64,000 nucleotides of DNA from an uncultured Methanobrevibacter sp. (GTDB taxonomy: Archaea; Methanobacteriota; Methanobacteria; Methanobacteriales; Methanobacteriaceae): NCBI GenBank assembly GCA_946541845.1, contig CAMNJW010000001.1:60499-124498 (forward strand), in the 5' to 3' direction. The notes below the pieces were generated by a model. The model was given only the letters and a program-made list of their open reading frames with translations. It was not told where the DNA came from and ran no database searches. This document shows positions 33,653-43,644 of this stretch, piece by piece. Both the position numbers and the translations under genes were made by a program. Every line of letters begins with the position of its first letter. Positions within the stretch are counted from its first letter, which is position 1.

Positions 33653-35089
33653 TTATCTACCTTGTTTTTTCTCTAACCTGAAAGGTGGAGTGGTTTCTTG
33701 AGTTTCATAAGCTTCTTGTTCCTCTTGAAGCTCATTAAAGAAATTATTAATTTCTTCTAATCTTTTAATTTTATCATTTCTTCTGTTTAACTCATTTTGG
33801 AGAGTTAAATAATCTTCTTTAGGAACAGTTTGTTCTTTTAGGTAACGAAGCTCATTATCTCTTGAATTAATCTCAGATTCAAATTGAGATTTGAGTGTAA
33901 TGTAATCTTCTTTAGGAACTGAACTTTCTTTTAAGTGTTGGATTTCAGTATTGCGAGCAGAAATCTCATTCTCTAATCTATTTTGAAGAGTGATATACTC
34001 ATCTTTAGAAACAGATCTTTCCTTCAAGTATTCAAGCTCACTATTACGAGCGGAAATCTCATTGTCAAATCTGGTTTGAAGGTTGATGTAATCATCTTTA
34101 GGAACAGATTTATCTTTTACATCTTTAAGTTCACTATTAAGAGAAGAAATCTCACTTTCTAACTTAGTTTGAAGATTAACATACTCTTCTTTAGGAATAG
34201 ATCTTTCCTTCAAGTATTCAAGCTCACTATTACGTGCGGAAATCTCATTCTCTAACTTAGTTTGAAGATTAACATATTCCTCTTTAGGGATAGTGCTTTC
34301 TTTAAGAACAGTAATTTGATTATCTAACTTTTTAATTTCATTATCAAAATTAGACTGAAGACTGTCATAGTCTTCCTTAGGAATAGAATCTTGTTTTAAG
34401 TTAGTTATTTCAGCATCCATTGCACTAATTTCAGATTCAAACTGAGTTTGAAGAGAAATATATTCATCTTTAGGAATTGTTTGCTGTTTTAAGATATCCA
34501 ATTCACTATTTCTTTGATTAATTTCACTTTCTTTAATACGAAGCTCATTGTTTTTAAGTTCAAGCTCTTTTTCAAGTTCCATGATTTGAGTTTGAGATTC
34601 GACATTGTTTTCAAGCTTGATGACTTTGATTTTATAGTCATCAATAGTTCTTGAAAGTGAATTAATAGTGGCTTCTTTTTCAGCAATACTCTTGAAAGAT
34701 TCATTCAATCTTTCGTTTACGTCGGATAACTCTTTTTTCTTATATTCCCTTAATTGCTCTGCGAAGTATTCCTTAATTTCATCAAGTGAATTGTTAACAT
34801 AATCTAATTCATAGATCCTGTCCTCTTGATTTTTAATTAAAATATCCTTCTCATCGAGTTGTTTTTTCAAAAGGTTAATTTCGTCTTCTGCTTTGAATTT
34901 AATAACAGAAACTTCTTTTTCCTTGTCTACAATATCTTTTTCGAGTTCTTTTATCCTCTGTGGAGTGTTATCATTAGCCCGTTCCACTTCAAGCTCAGTT
35001 AAGTCATATTTTAATTTATTAAGCTCTAATAGGCAAGATCGAATTAAAGATTGTAGAGTATCTTTTTCAGCATCAATTCCTATTTCCAT
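33653..35089 (-). CDS. Long coiled-coil protein with eight 31-residue repeats
   Basis: 478 residues. Residues 1-200 are charged coiled coil (heptads through ELEKELELKNNELRIKESEI). From residue 205 the sequence is a tandem repeat of exactly 31 residues, starting at 205, 236, 267, 298, 329, 360, 391 and 422 (last unit partial). Each opens with (I/V)PK(E/D)(E/D)Y..LQ and continues as a helix ending LKE.S. The Pro breaks the helix once per unit. There is no signal peptide or membrane segment. A cytoskeleton-like or spacer function is a guess. Confidence 0.65.
   Translation of the reverse strand: MEIGIDAEKDTLQSLIRSCLLELNKLKYDLTELEVERANDNTPQRIKELEKDIVDKEKEVSVIKFKAEDEINLLKKQLDEKDILIKNQEDRIYELDYVNNSLDEIKEYFAEQLREYKKKELSDVNERLNESFKSIAEKEATINSLSRTIDDYKIKVIKLENNVESQTQIMELEKELELKNNELRIKESEINQRNSELDILKQQTIPKDEYISLQTQFESEISAMDAEITNLKQDSIPKEDYDSLQSNFDNEIKKLDNQITVLKESTIPKEEYVNLQTKLENEISARNSELEYLKERSIPKEEYVNLQTKLESEISSLNSELKDVKDKSVPKDDYINLQTRFDNEISARNSELEYLKERSVSKDEYITLQNRLENEISARNTEIQHLKESSVPKEDYITLKSQFESEINSRDNELRYLKEQTVPKEDYLTLQNELNRRNDKIKRLEEINNFFNELQEEQEAYETQETTPPFRLEKKQGR
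33827..34477 (-). repeat. 93-bp coding tandem repeats
   Basis: Seven complete 93-bp units (31 codons) and a following partial unit inside the coiled-coil gene. The units resemble each other at DNA level too (recurrent TTTAGGAA, TAACTTAGTTTGAAG blocks on the plus strand), so recombination between units could change the copy number between strains. Confidence 0.85.
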
Positions 35090-35163
35090 TCTATCCCTTA
35101 GTTTAAATTTTATCCCTATATCGAATTCAAATTCATAATTTTTTATGAAATGGAAAACTCCGA

Positions 35164-35179
35164 TATATTGTACAATATA
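35164..35179. promoter_or_regulatory. Perfect 16-bp palindrome at the coiled-coil gene promoter
   Basis: TATATTGTACAATATA is a perfect palindrome about 75 bases before the start codon. A TATA-like TTTATATC (35186-35195, minus strand) predicts transcription starting within it, so it is placed as an operator would be. Elsewhere in 35090-35319 only AT-rich sequence is seen. Confidence 0.55.
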
Positions 35180-35319
35180 ATTCCTTGATATAAATTATAA
35201 TTTTCATACTATTTAAATTAAACCCTTAAATTAACCTATAATTAAAACTAAAAAGAATAAGAAAACAGATTGAAAAATTAGAAAATTTTAAAAAAAATAG
35301 AAAAAATAAATTGATAAAA

Positions 35320-36369
35320 TTAGAGTATTTTATCATTAATTAATTCAGCATTCAATATTGATGCTCCAGCAGCACCACGGATAGTATTATGTCCAACAAG
35401 AACATATTTGAAACTATTATCAAACGCTTGGTCTTTTCTCAACCTTCCCACAGTAACTGCCATACCATTACCGGCATTTCTATCCATACGAGGTTGTGGC
35501 CTGTCATTTTCTTCTTTGACAATTACTGGATTTTCAGGAGCTGAGAATAGATTTAGTTCTTGTGGCAATGCTTTGAAGTTTGCCATTTTACTTTTGACAT
35601 CTTCAATGTCGAACTCATTATCCAACTCAACAAACACTGCTTCGGTATGACCATCTATTACAGGTACCCTATGACATGATGCACTCAATTTGAAATCCGC
35701 ATCGGTTACACTCTCACCATCGTAAGAACCTAACAAATGAAGGGTTTCGCTTTCCATTTTTTCCTCTTCACTTCCGATGTATGGAACGAGATTATCGACA
35801 ATAGCCATAGAGGGAACCCCGTTATAACCTGCACCAGACACAGCCTGCATGGTTGATACCCTAATTGAATTTACATTAAAATTATCAACAATAGGTTTTA
35901 ATGTTAAAGTCAATGCAATAGTTGAACAATTTGGATTGGTTACAATGAATCCATCCCAATTATTTTCCTTTTGTTGAGCATCAATCATGTCTAAATACTC
36001 AGGATTGACTTCAGGAATTACTAATGGAATATTTTTCTTCATCCTATGTGCACTAGCATTACTTGCAACAACATAGTCACGAGCGAAATCCTTTTCAACT
36101 TTTGCTGCGAATTCTGTTGGAAGGGATGAAAATACAATATCCACATCGTTATCCATGTCATCAGGATTAGTTTCACACACTACGATATCTTTTACAGACT
36201 CTGGCATTTCATTATCCAAATACCATGTAGTAGCATCCTCATATCTTTTACCAGCTGAACGAGAAGATGCCGCTAAAGCTGTAATCTCAAAATCTGGATG
36301 GTTATCGAGCAATTGAATAAATCTTTGACCTACCATACCAGTTGCGCCAAGTACTCCCACTTTTACCAT
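35320..36369 (-). CDS. asd: Aspartate-semialdehyde dehydrogenase
   Basis: 349 residues: NADP-binding [17 protein letters not shown], catalytic Cys in [14 protein letters not shown], and the active-site His in [16 protein letters not shown]. It reduces aspartyl phosphate to the semialdehyde, feeding lysine, methionine and threonine. The start is ATG 36369 behind AGGTGAGTTAT; an in-frame GTG at 36378 is part of that ribosome site. Last gene of the lysC-dapA-dapB-asd run. Confidence 0.96.
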   Translation of the reverse strand: MVKVGVLGATGMVGQRFIQLLDNHPDFEITALAASSRSAGKRYEDATTWYLDNEMPESVKDIVVCETNPDDMDNDVDIVFSSLPTEFAAKVEKDFARDYVVASNASAHRMKKNIPLVIPEVNPEYLDMIDAQQKENNWDGFIVTNPNCSTIALTLTLKPIVDNFNVNSIRVSTMQAVSGAGYNGVPSMAIVDNLVPYIGSEEEKMESETLHLLGSYDGESVTDADFKLSASCHRVPVIDGHTEAVFVELDNEFDIEDVKSKMANFKALPQELNLFSAPENPVIVKEENDRPQPRMDRNAGNGMAVTVGRLRKDQAFDNSFKYVLVGHNTIRGAAGASILNAELINDKIL

Positions 36370-36378
36370 ATAACTCAC

Positions 36379-37200
36379 CTATTCTAATCCTAAAACATCA
36401 TTCATGCTACTAACAACACCTTTTTCAGCTGTAGGAACATATCTTATTGCCCTTATTACACCAGCGATGAATACTTCTCTGGTGTGAGCTTGATGTTTAA
36501 TTTCTAGTCTTTCACCATCACCAACAAACATCACGGTATGATCTCCGACAATATCGCCACCGCGAATAGCATGAACACCAATTTCTTCTGAAGTTCTTTT
36601 GCCGACCAAACCTTTTCTTCCGTAAACACCAACTTCTTCAGGGTCACGGTCAAGTTCTTTAGCAATTACTTCAAATGCAGTCATAGCGGTTCCGGACGGT
36701 GCATCTTTTTTCTGGTTGTGATGTGCTTCTATAATTTCAATATCATAATCATATAATAATGGAGCTAATTTTTTTAATGTATTAAAGAATACGTTTACTC
36801 CAATAGCCATATTGGAAGAAATTACTGCTCCAACATTATTATCTTTAACATTTTTAACATTAGATTCCATTTGTTCATCTGTAAATCCTGTGGTTCCAAC
36901 AACAACATTTACACCGCAAGATGTAGCAATCCTAATAGCTTCAGCTGCAGCAGGAGCAATAGTGAAGTCAACCAACACTTCAGCACCGGAGGATTTTAAA
37001 GTTTCCTCTAATTTTTCAGAACCAACAATTTGAACGCCAAGTTCATCGATTCCTGCTTGGATACCTGCATCTTTACCTGCAAGAGGAGTGTTAGGCATTT
37101 CAATAGCTGCAACAACTTCCATGTCATCTTGTTCAGTGATTTTTCTAATAATACCGGAGCCCATTCTTCCAGCAGCTCCAGTTACTGCTACTTTAATCAT
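36379..37200 (-). CDS. dapB: 4-hydroxy-tetrahydrodipicolinate reductase
   Basis: 273 residues with the dinucleotide loop VTGAAGRMGSGIIRKI, GTTGFTDEQM, and the catalytic EAHHNQKKDAPSGTAMTAFE that binds the substrate. It performs the second committed step of lysine synthesis. It is followed by asd with a 9-bp gap and preceded by dapA with a 13-bp gap. Confidence 0.96.
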   Translation of the reverse strand: MIKVAVTGAAGRMGSGIIRKITEQDDMEVVAAIEMPNTPLAGKDAGIQAGIDELGVQIVGSEKLEETLKSSGAEVLVDFTIAPAAAEAIRIATSCGVNVVVGTTGFTDEQMESNVKNVKDNNVGAVISSNMAIGVNVFFNTLKKLAPLLYDYDIEIIEAHHNQKKDAPSGTAMTAFEVIAKELDRDPEEVGVYGRKGLVGKRTSEEIGVHAIRGGDIVGDHTVMFVGDGERLEIKHQAHTREVFIAGVIRAIRYVPTAEKGVVSSMNDVLGLE

Positions 37201-37213
37201 ATTATTACCAACT

Positions 37214-38107
37214 TTAAATTAAATCAGAATCTTTTAATGCTTTTTTAAGAATTTCTAAGTTTTCTTCTTTCATGTCACATAATGGTTGTCTTAAAGGCCC
37301 GGATGGAAGTCCCATTAAATTCATTGCAGTTTTGACAGGAACAGGATTACTTTCAACGAAAAGAGCCCTGATTAATTCAAGCATTTCATAATGAAGCTCC
37401 ATTGCTCTTGTGTAATCATCATTTAAAATACTGTCCACCATTAAAACCATTCTTCTTGCATCAATATTTGCGGATGCACTTATTACACCGGTTCCTCCAA
37501 CAGCCATTATTGGCAAGGTCAATGAATCTTCACCGGAAAGGATATTGAACTTATCTTCAAGGCCTTCATGAGTAAGTGCCCTATAAATATCAGATACTTT
37601 GTCAACACTGCCGCTAGCTTCTTTAATTGCATCTACACCATCAATTTTAGCCAGTTCAACAGCTGTGTCAACTTCAATGTTACTTCCAGTACGGGAAGGA
37701 ACATTATAAGCAATAAGAGGAATGTCACAAGATTCAGCTACAGTACGGTAGTGTTCAACCAATGCATGTTGTTGAGGTTTATTATAATACGGAGTAATTA
37801 ACAATGCAGCGTCAGCACCTGCATCACATGCAAATTGAGTAAGTGAAACTGCTTCGGAAGTAGCGTTACTTCCAGTTCCTGCAATTGTTTCAACTCTTCC
37901 ATCAACTTCATCAACTAACACTTCAATGACTTTGTGATGTTCTTCATGGGTCATTGTAGCAGATTCACCGGTTGTTCCTGCGCCAACCAAACCGTTGACA
38001 CCTTTATCGATTAAGTAATTAATATTTGATCTAAATCCCTCTTCATCAAGAGTTCCTTCTTTTGTGAATGGAGTAACCATTGCAACATAAGTTCCTTCAA
38101 AATTCAT
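37214..38107 (-). CDS. dapA: 4-hydroxy-tetrahydrodipicolinate synthase
   Basis: 297-residue TIM barrel with [20 protein letters not shown], the YNVPSRTG tyrosine motif and the Schiff-base lysine in [14 protein letters not shown]. It condenses aspartate semialdehyde with pyruvate. The start overlaps lysC by 4 bp and follows GAGGTTTTAGA. Confidence 0.96.
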   Translation of the reverse strand: MNFEGTYVAMVTPFTKEGTLDEEGFRSNINYLIDKGVNGLVGAGTTGESATMTHEEHHKVIEVLVDEVDGRVETIAGTGSNATSEAVSLTQFACDAGADAALLITPYYNKPQQHALVEHYRTVAESCDIPLIAYNVPSRTGSNIEVDTAVELAKIDGVDAIKEASGSVDKVSDIYRALTHEGLEDKFNILSGEDSLTLPIMAVGGTGVISASANIDARRMVLMVDSILNDDYTRAMELHYEMLELIRALFVESNPVPVKTAMNLMGLPSGPLRQPLCDMKEENLEILKKALKDSDLI

Positions 38108-39324
38108 TCTAAAACCTCGCTAATAAGTTTATGAGCTTTTTCACCATCTTCCCAATCAACAAATAAAACGACTGCTGTTTGTGATGAGGTAATCTCTAAA
38201 ATATTAATGTTATTTTTTCTAAGTGGTTCTGTAATATCTGATATAATACCAGGAGTTTCAATAATATCCGGACTGACAAAAGTAATCATAGCTGTGTCTC
38301 TTCCAAGAGATAATGAGCTTAAAACATCAGTGTCTATAACCAACTGATGTAATAAATGATATGCTTTGTTTGAATCGGTTTTATCAACGAAAACAGTTAT
38401 TGAATTCTGACCTGCAGATACGCCAAAAATATTAATGCCCTCATCAGCAAGACTAGTTGTTAATTTTGCCATCAAACCAACTTTTTTAAGCATAGCCTCG
38501 CCAACAATAGCTATAAGTGAAATAGGATCTTTATAAAGGGTGACACATTTTAACATGTCTCCTTCAAAAGGTCCGACAATACGGGTACCCTTTGAAGATA
38601 AGTCAACATTAGCAAAATTAATTATTTTTGCACTTATTAATGGATCTTTATATTTTAATGCATGAGGGTGTAGAACTTGAGCCCCATGGGTGGCTAAATC
38701 CCTTAATTCTTCAACTGATATTGTTTCTAACAATTCAGCCTCCTCAATTTTATTCGGGTCAGTTGACATTACACCATCCACATCTGTTACAATTATAACT
38801 TCATTAGCATCTAAGCAATGACCCATTAAGAATGCAGTAATATCACTTCCACCTCTTCCTAATGTTGTGATTTCACCACTAGGTCCTTTTCCTAAAAATC
38901 CGCAGATTACTGGAATAACACCTTGATTAACAAGTTGTTTAATACCATCAGTTTTTTTATGAGTGGTATTTAAATCAATTTTTGCTTCTAATGAATTAGA
39001 ATCAGTTATGATTGGCCATAACTCATTATAAGGATCAATAAATTCAGACTTCACACCTAATGATTCAATAGTTGCTGAGAATAATCTAGCACTAGTTAAT
39101 TCTCCCATAGCCATAATTTCTGCCTTTTGCTTATCAGTCAATCCGCTACCAATAGCCTCATTAGATAATCCAATGAGATCATCTGTAGTCTTGTTAACTG
39201 CTGAAACTACAACTACTACCTGACTACCTTTCATATACTCATTTACGACGGACTGCGCCGCTTTTTTAATTCTAGAACCATCACCAACCGAGGTTCCACC
39301 AAATTTTACTACTATCAAATCCAT
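38104..39324 (-). CDS. lysC: Aspartate kinase
   Basis: 406 residues: a kinase domain opening [19 protein letters not shown] with [16 protein letters not shown], and two C-terminal ACT domains (from about 265), the regulatory part for amino-acid feedback. The start is ATG 39324 behind AGGTGAACTTA; an in-frame GTG at 39333 overlaps that site. A TATA-rich region at 39385-39402 suggests its own promoter, separate from S17e. Confidence 0.95.
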   Translation of the reverse strand: MDLIVVKFGGTSVGDGSRIKKAAQSVVNEYMKGSQVVVVVSAVNKTTDDLIGLSNEAIGSGLTDKQKAEIMAMGELTSARLFSATIESLGVKSEFIDPYNELWPIITDSNSLEAKIDLNTTHKKTDGIKQLVNQGVIPVICGFLGKGPSGEITTLGRGGSDITAFLMGHCLDANEVIIVTDVDGVMSTDPNKIEEAELLETISVEELRDLATHGAQVLHPHALKYKDPLISAKIINFANVDLSSKGTRIVGPFEGDMLKCVTLYKDPISLIAIVGEAMLKKVGLMAKLTTSLADEGINIFGVSAGQNSITVFVDKTDSNKAYHLLHQLVIDTDVLSSLSLGRDTAMITFVSPDIIETPGIISDITEPLRKNNINILEITSSQTAVVLFVDWEDGEKAHKLISEVLE

Positions 39325-39509
39325 TAAGTTCACCTATTTCTTAAAAATTCATTGAAATTTTGTTAAATTATCAATCAAACAAAATATTCATATATATTTT
39401 TATATGACCATATTAATAAACTTTAAAAAAACAATTATTTCAAAAAAAGAGTTCAAAATGATAAAAAAAATATTAAATAAAAAAGAGTAAGAAAAAATAT
39501 GCACTAAGT

Positions 39510-39707
39510 TTAGTCTCTGGTTTGTTCTAACCTTACTAATCTTGTAACATATCCTGCAATTTTATTTCTTAAATGTTTAGTACTTACAGTAGAGTATTCT
39601 TGTACTAATTTTTTGTTTTCTTCAAAATCAGTAGTGAAAACACCTTTGTGAGTTTCAATAAGTTCTTTTGCTAAACGTTTAACAAATGAAGTTCTAATAT
39701 TTCCCAT
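39510..39707 (-). CDS. rps17e: 30S ribosomal protein S17e
   Basis: 65 residues: [20 protein letters not shown], then [20 protein letters not shown], the archaeal/eukaryal S17e. The start at ATG 39707 has AAGGAGG at 7 bases; the ATG at 39713 sits against the ribosome site. It overlaps the 3' end of the chorismate mutase gene by 14 bp. T-rich tracts on the minus strand downstream (39430-39505) would end transcription. Confidence 0.95.
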   Translation of the reverse strand: MGNIRTSFVKRLAKELIETHKGVFTTDFEENKKLVQEYSTVSTKHLRNKIAGYVTRLVRLEQTRD

Positions 39708-40038
39708 TAACATTCCTCCTTAAAATTTGTTTTTGCTCATTTTTACTTAAAATAGTTAGCATATTTACTATTTGATCAATAATATCAACATCAAGACCTT
39801 TTTCTTCAGATAATCTCTCAATTTTTTCATGGATAGCATCTTCCCTAGACTTATCAAATATTGGCATGCCAATGTATTCCTTAGAGAGAGCTATATCTTT
39901 CGCAAGAGATGTTCTCTGAGAAATTAAATCAAATAATTCATTATCAATTTCATCAATGCGTTCTCTTGATTTTTTGAGAAGTTGTTCAGCTTCTTTTTTA
40001 TTTTTAAAAGATATCTCCTCATAACTTCCATTCAAAAA
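39694..40038 (-). CDS. aroQ: Chorismate mutase (AroQ class)
   Basis: About 114 residues, all helical: [40 protein letters not shown] and a closing helix, with the Arg, Lys and Glu positions of AroQ mutases. It converts chorismate to prephenate. No ATG is available upstream of the helix; the start is taken as TTG 40038 behind GGTGATTTT, the same arrangement as seen before the radical SAM gene at 58227. The GTG at 40047 is the alternative. Confidence 0.88.
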   Translation of the reverse strand, partial: FLNGSYEEISFKNKKEAEQLLKKSRERIDEIDNELFDLISQRTSLAKDIALSKEYIGMPIFDKSREDAIHEKIERLSEEKGLDVDIIDQIVNMLTILSKNEQKQILRRNVNGKY

Positions 40039-40110
40039 AATCACCAAATTGATAATAATGATAATAATATAATTTATTATTATACTAGTATTTAAACTAT
40101 ATGTTTAATA

Positions 40111-41469
40111 TTAAATTAAACTACTAAATTTCAAAAATGACTTCATCATTGAAAGTGATTTGGTTGCTGAACCCTTAGCAATGTATCCATGTGGAGTTAT
40201 GACCTCACAAGTAACTGCAGGAATACGCTTTAGACTAACCATATCTTCCAAAGCTCCAGGATATTCCGTACCTGCTTTTTTATAAATCAAATATTTGACT
40301 TTACTCTTTTTTGCAATGTATTTAGCGAGAGTGGCACTTTTTAGAGTTGGTTTGTAAGTTCCCATCGCAACATCCTTACCCGGTTTTCCACCAGGCTTTG
40401 TGCAGTGGAAATCACCGTATGCCTTACACTTGAACTTAACAATCAACTTAACTGTTTTATAAGATATTGTTCCTTTAACATTAGCTTTGGAATTTAAATT
40501 AAGCCCATGATAATTCCTAACATTTGATGCTGTTGCTTTAGGATTCATGAATGGCATAATATAAACTGTGCCCTTAATCGGATTCTTTTCCAAATATGCT
40601 ATTAGCTTCATTGCAGCAACTTGAGAAGATAACTCATTTCCATGAACCCCTGCAGTCATGAAAACCACCTTGCCCTTGCCGCCTTTAAATTTGATTACAG
40701 GAGTGCCTGATTTTGCGGCTTTTACGACCTTTTTAACTAATGCGGAGTTTGGAATATTGGATTTGATTTTCTTGTTTTTAGTCACATCAGCACCAGATTT
40801 CCATTTGTAAATCAGAACCTTATAATAATTTTTAACTTTATACTTGTTCTTGCCGGAAATACCATCAACAGCATAAGTGATAACATAAGATCCTGCATAT
40901 AAATTAAGCTTTAAAGTAGCAGTACCCTTTGAATTGGTGTATGATTGATAGTTTTTGCCATTTACCTTAAAAGTAACCAACTCATTTTTCATGACTTTAC
41001 CCTGCTTGTCTAAAACATTAACCGTGAACTTTGTTTGCGTTCCGTAAGTTGATGTGACATCCTTTGATGAAACACGGGAAAGCACCTTAATTGAATTTAC
41101 AACAGATTTGTTATCACAGTAAGTAGTTATCTTATATTTGCCAGGGTTTAAATTTATTTTCAAAAATCCCTTGCCTTCCAAATCGGTTACTTTCGTATAA
41201 TTTTTCCCAGCTACATTCAACAGAACAGTTTTATTATAAACTGGTTTATTATCGTCATCTAAAACTTTAAAATCAAATTGAGAATCATTTTTATAATATT
41301 TGACCAAATCTTTGGTTTCAATTTTAGACACTTCTAAAGAAACATCACTGGTGGAATTTTTCAAAAGTAGCGAATCAGAATCAGTTGAATTTAAATCATT
41401 TTCTGCACTTACGGCAGAAATAATAAAAAAGAAAAATAATAAAATGAGAATAATATTAATTTTTTTCAT
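40111..41469 (-). CDS. Secreted AspA/M14-like hydrolase with Ig-like repeats (second paralogue)
   Basis: 452 residues. A signal peptide (1-22) is followed by two Ig-like domains (about 45-128 and 130-210; SSKDVTSTYGTQTKFTVNVL; KGTATLKLNLYAGSYVITYA). The C-terminal domain belongs to the aspartoacylase/M14 carboxypeptidase superfamily: zinc motif TAGVHGNELSSQVAAMKLI (H..E), a second His in AYGDFHCTKPGG and the catalytic-type Glu in PAVTCEV. It would act outside the cell on amide bonds; pseudomurein or dietary peptides are candidates. No anchor is visible. 7 bp separate it from the first paralogue. Confidence 0.78.
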   Translation of the reverse strand: MKKINIILILLFFFFIISAVSAENDLNSTDSDSLLLKNSTSDVSLEVSKIETKDLVKYYKNDSQFDFKVLDDDNKPVYNKTVLLNVAGKNYTKVTDLEGKGFLKINLNPGKYKITTYCDNKSVVNSIKVLSRVSSKDVTSTYGTQTKFTVNVLDKQGKVMKNELVTFKVNGKNYQSYTNSKGTATLKLNLYAGSYVITYAVDGISGKNKYKVKNYYKVLIYKWKSGADVTKNKKIKSNIPNSALVKKVVKAAKSGTPVIKFKGGKGKVVFMTAGVHGNELSSQVAAMKLIAYLEKNPIKGTVYIMPFMNPKATASNVRNYHGLNLNSKANVKGTISYKTVKLIVKFKCKAYGDFHCTKPGGKPGKDVAMGTYKPTLKSATLAKYIAKKSKVKYLIYKKAGTEYPGALEDMVSLKRIPAVTCEVITPHGYIAKGSATKSLSMMKSFLKFSSLI

Positions 41470-41476
41470 TTTATCC

Positions 41477-42781
41477 TCATAATATTGAATTGAATTTTAA
41501 CAGATATTTCATCATGTTATATGATGTAGTTACAGTTTTTGTTGTCACAGTATTGTGTGGAAGCATAACTTCACAGATTACCGCAGGAATGCCTTTTTTA
41601 TTAACATTGTCAGATATTGCACCAGGATATACTTCACCGGCATACTTGTAAATCTTTTTATTTACCTTACAATATTTAGCAATGTAATTTGTAAGCTTTG
41701 CACTCTGGGTAGCTGGACCTTTAGATCCCATAACGATATTTTTACCCGGAACTCCTCCCGGTTTTGTGGTATGGAAATCTCCGTATGCATTACATTTATA
41801 CTTAACAACCAATTTTACAATCTTATTAGGGATTGTACCTGAGTTTGCAGCTATACGATTAAAATCTTTATCAGTATATCTGACCTTTTTGGAAATAGCC
41901 TTAACATTAACAAAAGGAATTATATAAACGGTTCCCTTAATTGGAGTGTCAGTTAAATGTTTAATCATTTTCATTGCTGCAACCTGGGAGGACAATTCAT
42001 TTCCATGAACACCAGCAGTCATGAAGACAACTTTGCCTTTACCTCCTTTAAAAGTTAAAAGAGGAATTCCTTTTTTAGTCGCTGCAACAGCTTTCTTTAC
42101 CCAAGCGTTATTAGGCATGTTCTTCTTAATCAATTTAATCTTAGAAACATCTCCCTTAAGACCCCAGTTCAAGGTAGTTAAAGTGATTTTATTTTTAACT
42201 TTATATGTATTTGAACCGGTTAATTTACCAACTTTATATTTTATTACATAACTGCCAGCTTGACAGTTACAAGTGAAAGTTGCAACCCCCTTAGCATCAG
42301 TAAACTTTGTAACAGACTTTGTACCGATTGTTACAACTACCTCCTGATTTTTAATAGGTTTATTCTTTTTATCTAAAACTTTCACAGTGTAAGATACTTG
42401 AGTTCCATATGTTGATGAAAGATTTTTAGTAACAATTTTACTAGGAGTCTGTTTTGCAACAGGAGTGGTTTGCTGACTGGAGTTATTATTTGCAACATTA
42501 CCATTATTTGAACTGGAATTGGTATCTGCAACAGCACCATTAGTTGAACTGGAACTATTCGCAGTGTTAGTGTCATTAGAGACTAACTCATTATCTCCTG
42601 CATTATTCTGATTATCATTGACATTATTTTTCACATTATCTGCAACAGACGTATCACTTACAGATAAATAACTATCATCAGCTTCCAAATCATTAGAAAC
42701 TGATACATTTTCTGATGCTGAAACAAAAGACAAGCTAACTATCAATACTATCAATGCCAGCATCAAATATCTTTTTTTCAT
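41477..42781 (-). CDS. Secreted AspA/M14-like hydrolase with Ig-like repeat (first paralogue)
   Basis: 434 residues: signal peptide (1-23), a Ser/Asn/Thr-rich linker (about 25-105), one Ig-like domain (STYGTQVSYTVKVLDKKNKP; CQAGSYVIKYKVGKL) and the same hydrolase domain with TAGVHGNELSSQVAAMKMI, AYGDFHTTKPGG and PAVICEV. The linker is longer and one Ig-like unit is missing compared with the next gene. Its ATG overlaps the shikimate kinase stop by 4 bp (ATGA), an unusual coupling of a secreted protein to a cytosolic enzyme. Confidence 0.78.
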   Translation of the reverse strand: MKKRYLMLALIVLIVSLSFVSASENVSVSNDLEADDSYLSVSDTSVADNVKNNVNDNQNNAGDNELVSNDTNTANSSSSTNGAVADTNSSSNNGNVANNNSSQQTTPVAKQTPSKIVTKNLSSTYGTQVSYTVKVLDKKNKPIKNQEVVVTIGTKSVTKFTDAKGVATFTCNCQAGSYVIKYKVGKLTGSNTYKVKNKITLTTLNWGLKGDVSKIKLIKKNMPNNAWVKKAVAATKKGIPLLTFKGGKGKVVFMTAGVHGNELSSQVAAMKMIKHLTDTPIKGTVYIIPFVNVKAISKKVRYTDKDFNRIAANSGTIPNKIVKLVVKYKCNAYGDFHTTKPGGVPGKNIVMGSKGPATQSAKLTNYIAKYCKVNKKIYKYAGEVYPGAISDNVNKKGIPAVICEVMLPHNTVTTKTVTTSYNMMKYLLKFNSIL

Positions 42782-43644
42782 AATATCCTACAACCTTTAT
42801 TATCCACTTTTGTTTCTATAACCTTACCTTCATATTTGCTCCAAGAGTATTTAATATCATCGATTGAATCTTCACTTGCAACTGCTACAAAAGATGAACC
42901 TGTTCCGGATAAACCTGAAGCAACAGCCCCAGCATCTAATGCATCAATAGCAATTGCTGAATCAAAGCCCAATGTTGCTGAATAAATCAATCCATTCAGA
43001 TTGAGAGCTTTGAAGTAATCTTTATTTTTAGCAAAACCAAATGCAGTTTCAACTAATGGTGCCAACAGTTTCATCCTGTCAGGATTTGTATCGCCAGATT
43101 TGGAATAAAAGTTAGGCATGTACACCAAAATTGGGAACTCTTCCATTTTCTCTTTTATAATGAACTCCCTATTTTTATTGTCAGTGACAACAACGCCCCC
43201 AAAATAAGATGCTGTTGCATCATCAAATGATCCGGTGATTGTGACTCCTGCATCAAGGGACGCATCGATTGCCATGTTGATTATTTCCAAATCATCCAAA
43301 GGTTTCAAATCAAACTCTTCAGAAATTATTGATGAAACGACTTTAACAATTGCGTTAGATGATGCGCTACTACTTGATAATCCGGATGCCATTGGCAGAT
43401 TGGATTTTGTCTTTAAGTCAATCCCAAAATCAGTTTTATCTATGTTATAATGATTAAAAACTTTTTCAACACAAATTTCCATCAGGGTGTTATCCGCACC
43501 GACATCATTGGAACATGTTATGCCTTCGGAAGTTGTTTTTGCAGTGCATTCAATATCCAAACCAATTCCAAATGCAGAACCACAACCTGTGGCAATTGCA
43601 TTGATTATTGTTGCAGAACCTGGAGATCTAACCTTTTTTTCCAT
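42778..43644 (-). CDS. aroK: Archaeal shikimate kinase (GHMP type)
   Basis: 288 residues of the GHMP kinase fold: RSPGSATIINAIATGCGSAF, the phosphate loop PMASGLSSSSASSNAIVKV and the C-terminal SGLSGTGSSFVAVA. This archaeal shikimate kinase is unrelated to bacterial AroK. The start is ATG 43644 (GAGG at 7 bases); ATG 43647 is directly before it. Overlaps the glycosyltransferase stop. Confidence 0.92.
   Translation of the reverse strand: MEKKVRSPGSATIINAIATGCGSAFGIGLDIECTAKTTSEGITCSNDVGADNTLMEICVEKVFNHYNIDKTDFGIDLKTKSNLPMASGLSSSSASSNAIVKVVSSIISEEFDLKPLDDLEIINMAIDASLDAGVTITGSFDDATASYFGGVVVTDNKNREFIIKEKMEEFPILVYMPNFYSKSGDTNPDRMKLLAPLVETAFGFAKNKDYFKALNLNGLIYSATLGFDSAIAIDALDAGAVASGLSGTGSSFVAVASEDSIDDIKYSWSKYEGKVIETKVDNKGCRIL

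Noticed and set aside
33827..34477. Regular repeats considered as a CRISPR-like array
   Set aside because: The 93-bp units have no repeat/spacer alternation and translate as one continuous coiled coil with 31-residue periodicity.
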